Shown piece by piece: positions 59,724-64,000 of a stretch of DNA of 64,000 bases. Each line of letters opens with the position of its first letter. The stretch's first letter is position 1. The DNA lies in assembly GCA_010015675.1 (NCBI GenBank), contig ML977053.1, positions 34,574 through 98,573 of the forward strand, in the 5' to 3' direction. Made by a program: the position numbers and the translations under genes. This stretch comes from Byssothecium circinans (taxonomy: Eukaryota > Ascomycota > Dothideomycetes > Pleosporales > Massarinaceae). The notes beneath the pieces were generated by a model that was not told where the DNA came from, searched no databases, and was given only the letters and a program-made list of their open reading frames with translations.

Positions 59724-61294
59724 ATGACGAGCAGCGACGAAGACATCAAAGCAAGCACCCTCCATCAGGAAAAAGCTAATCAGATCACATCCCATGGACC
59801 TAGATATGACGTGGAGGCCTTCGATGCGGTCGACGAGAAGAAGTTGGTCAGAAAGGTTGACTGGAGACTTTTGCCTATTCTGGGGGCACTCTATTCGATC
59901 GCATTGATCGATCGTACGAATGTAAGCCACCTCGACTCTGTGTCTTCCCAACGTTCCGCTCATGCCAAATAGATATCCAATGCAAGAGTTGCTGGCATGG
60001 GCACTGACCTAGCTCTTCACATTGGCAACCGCTACACGATCGTCCTCGTCGTATTCTTTCCTTCTTACGCCCTGCTCGAACTTCCATCCAACATGGTCCT
60101 CCGCAGAGTGGGAAGTGCCAACTGGCTTGCTTTCATCGCACTCTCGTGGGGAGTTGTTATGATCGGACAGGGCTTTGTGAAGAGCTGGGTTTCACTGGCC
60201 GTATGCCGAGTTCTTCTCGGAGCCTTTGAAGCTGGTTTCTTTCCTGGCTGTGTCTATCTGATCACCTGCTGGTACAAGCGCTTTGAAGTCCAGAAGAGGT
60301 GCGATTAACTTACGACTTTCGAAGCCTTCTCACTGACTCTGATCACAGGCTCGGTGGGTTTTACCTTTTCTCTGTCGGCATCGGTGGCATCGCAAACATT
60401 CTTGCCTACGGTATCATGCAAATGGAAGGCACAGGTGGTGTAAGGGGCTGGTCATGGATCTTTATTCTAGAAGGTATTTTGACATGCGTCGTCGCGATTC
60501 TCAGCTGGTTTATCATCCTCGATTTTCCCGACAAGGCCGAGAAGACCGGCTTTCTCAACCACGCCGAAGCAGCCCGCGTCCTTCAACGAATCGAAGATGA
60601 CAGAGGAGACTCTGTAGACGATCCTCTGACCTGGGGCAAATTCGTCCACCATCTCGGCGATCTGAAATTATGGGCTTTTGCAACTATGTTCATGTCGACC
60701 ACCATGCCAGCATACGCATTTTCGTACTTCTTGCCCGTTATATTGCTTGGTATGGGATATTCTCCTGGTGCATCTAACGCTCTATCGGCCCCGCCGGCTA
60801 TTCTGGCCATGTTCACCGCTCTGGCTTTTGCTTGGGCTGGTGACAAGTACCGCACCCGCTCCCCGGTTATCGCAGCTCAATGTGTCCTCGCCATCATCGG
60901 TCTTATGATCGTAGCATACAGCAAGAACAACGGCGCCCGATACTTTGGTTGTTTCCTCGGCGTCTGCGGATGTCAAGGCAATGTGCCTGCCATTCTGGCA
61001 TACCAAAGCAACAATATCGTCGGGCAGAGCAAGCGTTCTGTCGGAAGTGCCCTGCAGATCGGCTTCGGAGCTATTGGAGGTATCATCGCTAGTACAACTT
61101 TCAGCCAGAAAGAAGCGCCGAGATACAAAACGGGGTTGTGGGTCACGGCTGGACTGCAGTTCTGGATCCTAGGTGTACTTTGTGTTACTACAACGGTGTT
61201 TATGAGGAGGAACAAGAGGGTTGATGGGCAGGCGCAAAGGGGAGAGCCGATTGAGGCTATCGAGGGCCAAGTTGGATTCAGGTATACGCTCTGA
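59724..61294 (+). CDS. MFS transporter, anion:cation symporter (Dal5/Tna1-like) family
   Basis: Plasma-membrane permease of the major facilitator superfamily. Exons 59724-59921, 59973-60298 and 60349-61294, 489 residues. The N-terminal cytosolic tail has the KKLVRKVDWRLLPIL motif that leads into helix 1, followed by ALIDRTN|ISNARVAGM, LELPSNMVLRR, the FEAGFFPGCVYLITCWY segment, and after the second splice RLGGFYLFSVGIGG. Twelve hydrophobic segments can be followed, with a central loop containing DFPDKA. This pattern is that of the ACS family, whose fungal members carry allantoate, nicotinate, pantothenate or similar anions; the substrate cannot be read from sequence. The gene ends about 80 bases before the hAT-type element. 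Confidence 0.92.
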
Positions 61295-61374
61295 GTGAAT
61301 GGGGCTTACATGGTGGGGTTCCGGTCGTGACTGTGTGGAGTTGTTACTTTGTGGATACAGAGTTGCTATCAATC

Positions 61375-61690
61375 AATCAAGTCCTCAGGTCGACGTCAAT
61401 TTTTACCTGATTGATTAGTTCAATCAGGTCAATCCTCCGGCTATACAATTTTACTATCAAATCAGATATCAGCGATTTCCTGATTGATCGAACTGATCGA
61501 ATTGATCTGTTTTGATACTGTTTTCAGCGTTGAGATAGGGTTTTGAAGCTGTAAATACGTCAAATATAGCGATTCTGGCGGATTTTTGGTGTTTTGAGCG
61601 ATTTCCTAATCGGGTAATAGTTAATTGAGTTTAAATTCCTCTCAACGCGTATTTCCATCAACACCTACTCCACCACGCCCTACCCCCCTA
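61375..61690. mobile_element. Probable 5' non-coding end of a hAT-type element
   Basis: About 300 bases rich in short direct and inverted copies of TGATTGAT / ATCAATCA (near 61372, 61409, 61420, 61479 and 61490), followed by AT-rich sequence to the transposase ATG at 61691. Subterminal short repeats are common transposase-binding sites in hAT elements. The exact terminal repeat and the 8-bp duplication cannot be set because the right end is outside the window. Confidence 0.55.
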
Positions 61691-64000
61691 ATGGCCCCTA
61701 CTCTACGAAAGAAGAGTAAACAGACCCTTCTGAGTACAGTGGTCAGGTCAGCGGCGCCCCCAGCCGTCGCCCTCAACTTATAGAGCACCTAGAGCGCCCA
61801 TGGTAGCTAGAGCTTTGAGTGTAAGCTCCGAGAGCTTACAGCTGCGTCCTTCAGCTCTACGACGTCAACTCCAAGGATTTCAACCTCCGCGACGCCCTTA
61901 AACAAGACGACGTCCTCTGCAGGGCCTTTGAACGCGCCGACGCCTATTTGTACACCTACACCACTCGCCCGCGCCCCGTCGTCCTCCATAGGTGCCACGG
62001 CGTCCTCTGCTACCCCCGAGGGCTCTGATGACGAGCTAGAAGCGTGATTTGCAGATAACTTTAATAGGATTAAGTGGAGTCAGTTACGAGCGTTTACAAA
62101 GCCTCTATGGATGCAGAAGTTTAAGAAATCAACGCTCTACGAGCACGGCTACCACGTCGCGCTGCGGGCGGATATAAGACGTATTTTCTTTGTCTGTCGC
62201 TACTGCCACATACATAGTACTTCCAGCGCCGCTAGCGCTAATGGGATACTAGAGACGACGAGCTCTACAACGTCAGCTTAGAAACACGTTAAGCAGAATC
62301 GCCGCGGGTATAACTACCGTCGCCTAAATAAGCAACAAGCTTAGTTAGAGGACGGGCAGCGTACTCTCGCGTCTATCATGGCTGGCGGCGTACGTGTGCC
62401 GCAGGAGGTGTCCAACGCCCTTAGAAACTTCAATCAGCAGCGTTTTCAACTCGCCCTAGTTAGCTGGCTTGCTAAGAACAATCACCCACTGCGAGAGGTT
62501 GAGACGCCGTCTTTTCACAACCTTTTACGCGTCACTAACCTAGAAGCTGAGCTGGCCACCTGGCGTAACCACTAGAGCATCTCATCTTTTGTAGTAAAAC
62601 TCTACGCTAGTCTCTAGCCTTAGGTACGCGCTAAGCTAGGTCGCTCGCTCAGTAAAATCTATTTCAGCTTTGACAGCTAGTCTATAAAGGGCGGCAAGCG
62701 CGCGTTTTATGGCCTTATCGCCCACTACGTTAACAGCAGTGGCAAGGTCTACGACCTGCCTATCGCCCTCCCTTAACTCTCTGGCGCCCATACGGGTGAG
62801 CGCGTCGCCAGCATCGTTATTAAGACGCTTGAGAGCTTTAGCGTTAAGCGCGACTTAGTCGGATACTTTACGCTTGATAATGCGAGCAATAACGACACCG
62901 CTGTCGCTACGCTCACTAACTATTACGGCTTTTTCGCGACTAATAGGCGTCTCCGCTGCTCGCCTCACTCCCTCAACTTAGTGGGACAGACGCTGATATT
63001 TAGGATTAATAAGGACGCCTTTGACAATGACGACTCGCAGATAGGAGTGGAGGAGAGATATCTACGCGAGTAGCGTGAGAAGGGCCTAATTAGAGTCCTT
63101 ATAGACGTCGTCTATTTAATTTCAACGCCCCAGCAGCATAACCTGTTTAATGAGTTCCAAATTAGAACGCGCGAGGATGGCGAGGGCCCTATCAAATTGC
63201 TTGAGCCTATTAGGCCTGTTATTACTAGGTAGAATAGCTACTGCGATTTTATAGAGAGGGCCGTTATACTCTACCGCCCGATTGACGCCCTCATAGATCA
63301 CCGCGCGGAGAGAGCCTTGATGGACAAGTCGTTGGCGCGCGCGCGCAGCTAGGCTCCTAAAGCAGCTCTAATCCACGGCCTTACTACTGCTGATTGGGAT
63401 ACAATCAAGCAGTATATCAAGGTCCTTTAACCGTTGAAGGAGGCCACCAAAAGGCTTGAAGGCCGCGGGTACTTAGGCCATTTTAGGGCTATCTCTAAGG
63501 TCTACCCGACGTTTAAGTATCTCCTCAACTACTTTAAGCAACTTGTTAAGAGCTTTGTAGACGTTAATTTTAACGAACTTAACGCTCTAGAGGACCACCT
63601 AAAAATTAACGTAACAGCAACCTATTAAAAGCTTGCAAAGTACTACAAGCTACTTAAGGAGGGCCCAGTGTACTACGCTGCAACGCTGCTCCACCCCTAT
63701 TACAAGTATTACTTTGTAAACGCGTGGACTAGAGAGTACGACATATAGCTACAAAAGGCTAACGCTCAGTTCCAGGAGCTATGGGAGGAATATAAGAGAA
63801 TTGACATCTCCCCTATTAACTCTCCCCCGCGCAAGAAAGCTAAGCGCGTTAGCAATATTAACGACTACGCTGAGCAGCACGTCAAGCCTCTAAGAGCTGA
63901 TACCACCGCCGCCTATATCAACAGTACTGATGAGTTTGAGCGCTGGTGGAATAACGAGCCAGGCGTCCCTAAGGACCACCACCACCGTACAGATCCTATC
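61691..64000 (+). pseudogene. hAT-family transposase, inactivated by stop codons, runs off the window
   Basis: One reading frame can be followed from the ATG at 61691 to the window end (2310 bases, 770 codons) without any insertion or deletion, but it contains 17 stop codons: 13 TAG, 3 TAA and 1 TGA. Most stand where a Gln codon would be natural, one where the FDSWS motif needs Trp (near 62680) and the TGA where Trp is likely (62045). This is the signature of C-to-T changes on either strand, as made by repeat-induced point mutation. Recognisable parts: a Ser/Thr/Pro-rich head, a BED-type CRYCH region near 62195-62215, FSFDSW, HYVNSSGKVYDLPIALP, GYFTLDNASNNDTA, RRLRCSPHSLNLVGQ and LLHPYYKYYF, in the order of fungal hAT transposases. 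The C-terminal dimerisation part lies beyond the edge. Confidence 0.85.

Noticed and set aside
56075..61294. A urea or purine catabolism cluster (DUF1989 protein plus ACS-type permease)
   Set aside because: The two genes are 2.9 kb apart with a pseudogene between them and no urease, allantoicase or regulator nearby.

Overview
This is a nuclear segment of a filamentous ascomycete (Pezizomycotina). Most genes are interrupted by short introns of 43-134 bp with GTRNGY-like donors and CTAAY-type branch sites. Several families are typical of moulds: a Zn2Cys6 regulator, a GH47 mannosidase, KRE9/KNH1, an ACS-type MFS transporter, and a transposon broken by RIP-like stop codons. The protein repertoire looks like Dothideomycetes/Pleosporales, but that placement is inference. 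Exon boundaries below were worked out by hand from splice signals and reading-frame continuity.

Layout. 1-3477: long upstream region with no recognisable gene. 3.5-7.3 kb (+): Zn2Cys6 transcription factor. 9.6-11.4 kb (-): uncharacterised fungal protein. 13.4-14.1 kb (+): SAP30-like Sin3/Rpd3 subunit, convergent with a zinc-finger protein of unknown role at 14.7-16.6 kb (-). 17.3 kb: MITE copy 1. 17.8-19.7 kb (-): GH47 alpha-1,2-mannosidase. 20.8-21.5 kb (-): orotate phosphoribosyltransferase, sharing a 417-bp promoter region with TIM23 at 21.9-22.7 kb (+). 23.3-25.5 kb (-): NOG1. 25.9-27.0 kb (-): multi-pass membrane protein. 27.8-28.9 kb (+): BTB protein. 29.6 kb (-): relic of an alpha-N-acetylglucosaminidase gene. 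30.8 kb (+): small Ser/Asn/Thr-rich protein. 31.6-33.1 kb (+): APH-like kinase carrying five 14-residue repeats. 35.1-36.1 kb (+): Pho80-type cyclin. 36.7-37.7 kb (+): KRE9/KNH1. 38.2-39.7 kb (+): prolidase. 40.1-41.7 kb (+): mitochondrial DnaJ. 42.9-46.2 kb (+): BRO1, convergent with a GFA/CENP-V protein at 47.2-48.0 kb (-). 51.4-52.9 kb (+): PAP2-like membrane enzyme followed by MITE copy 2. 53.7-55.4 kb (+): GLO3-type ArfGAP. 56.1-56.8 kb (+): DUF1989 protein. 57.9-58.5 kb (-): metallophosphoesterase pseudogene. 59.7-61.3 kb (+): MFS permease. 61.4 kb to the window end: a hAT-type DNA transposon with 17 in-frame stops and no frameshift in its transposase.

Most of the window is ordinary housekeeping: ribosome biogenesis, mitochondrial import and folding, endosomal and Golgi trafficking, N-glycan trimming, cell wall, pyrimidine synthesis and phosphate/CDK signalling. 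I see no biosynthetic cluster or defence-type operon. The material worth a second look is a 221-bp MITE family with unusual 5-bp target duplications, the RIP-damaged hAT element, two unannotatable gene relics, the in-frame minisatellite of the kinase, and two or three orphan proteins. The last third (from about 48 kb) is gene-poor and richer in relics and mobile DNA than the first two thirds.
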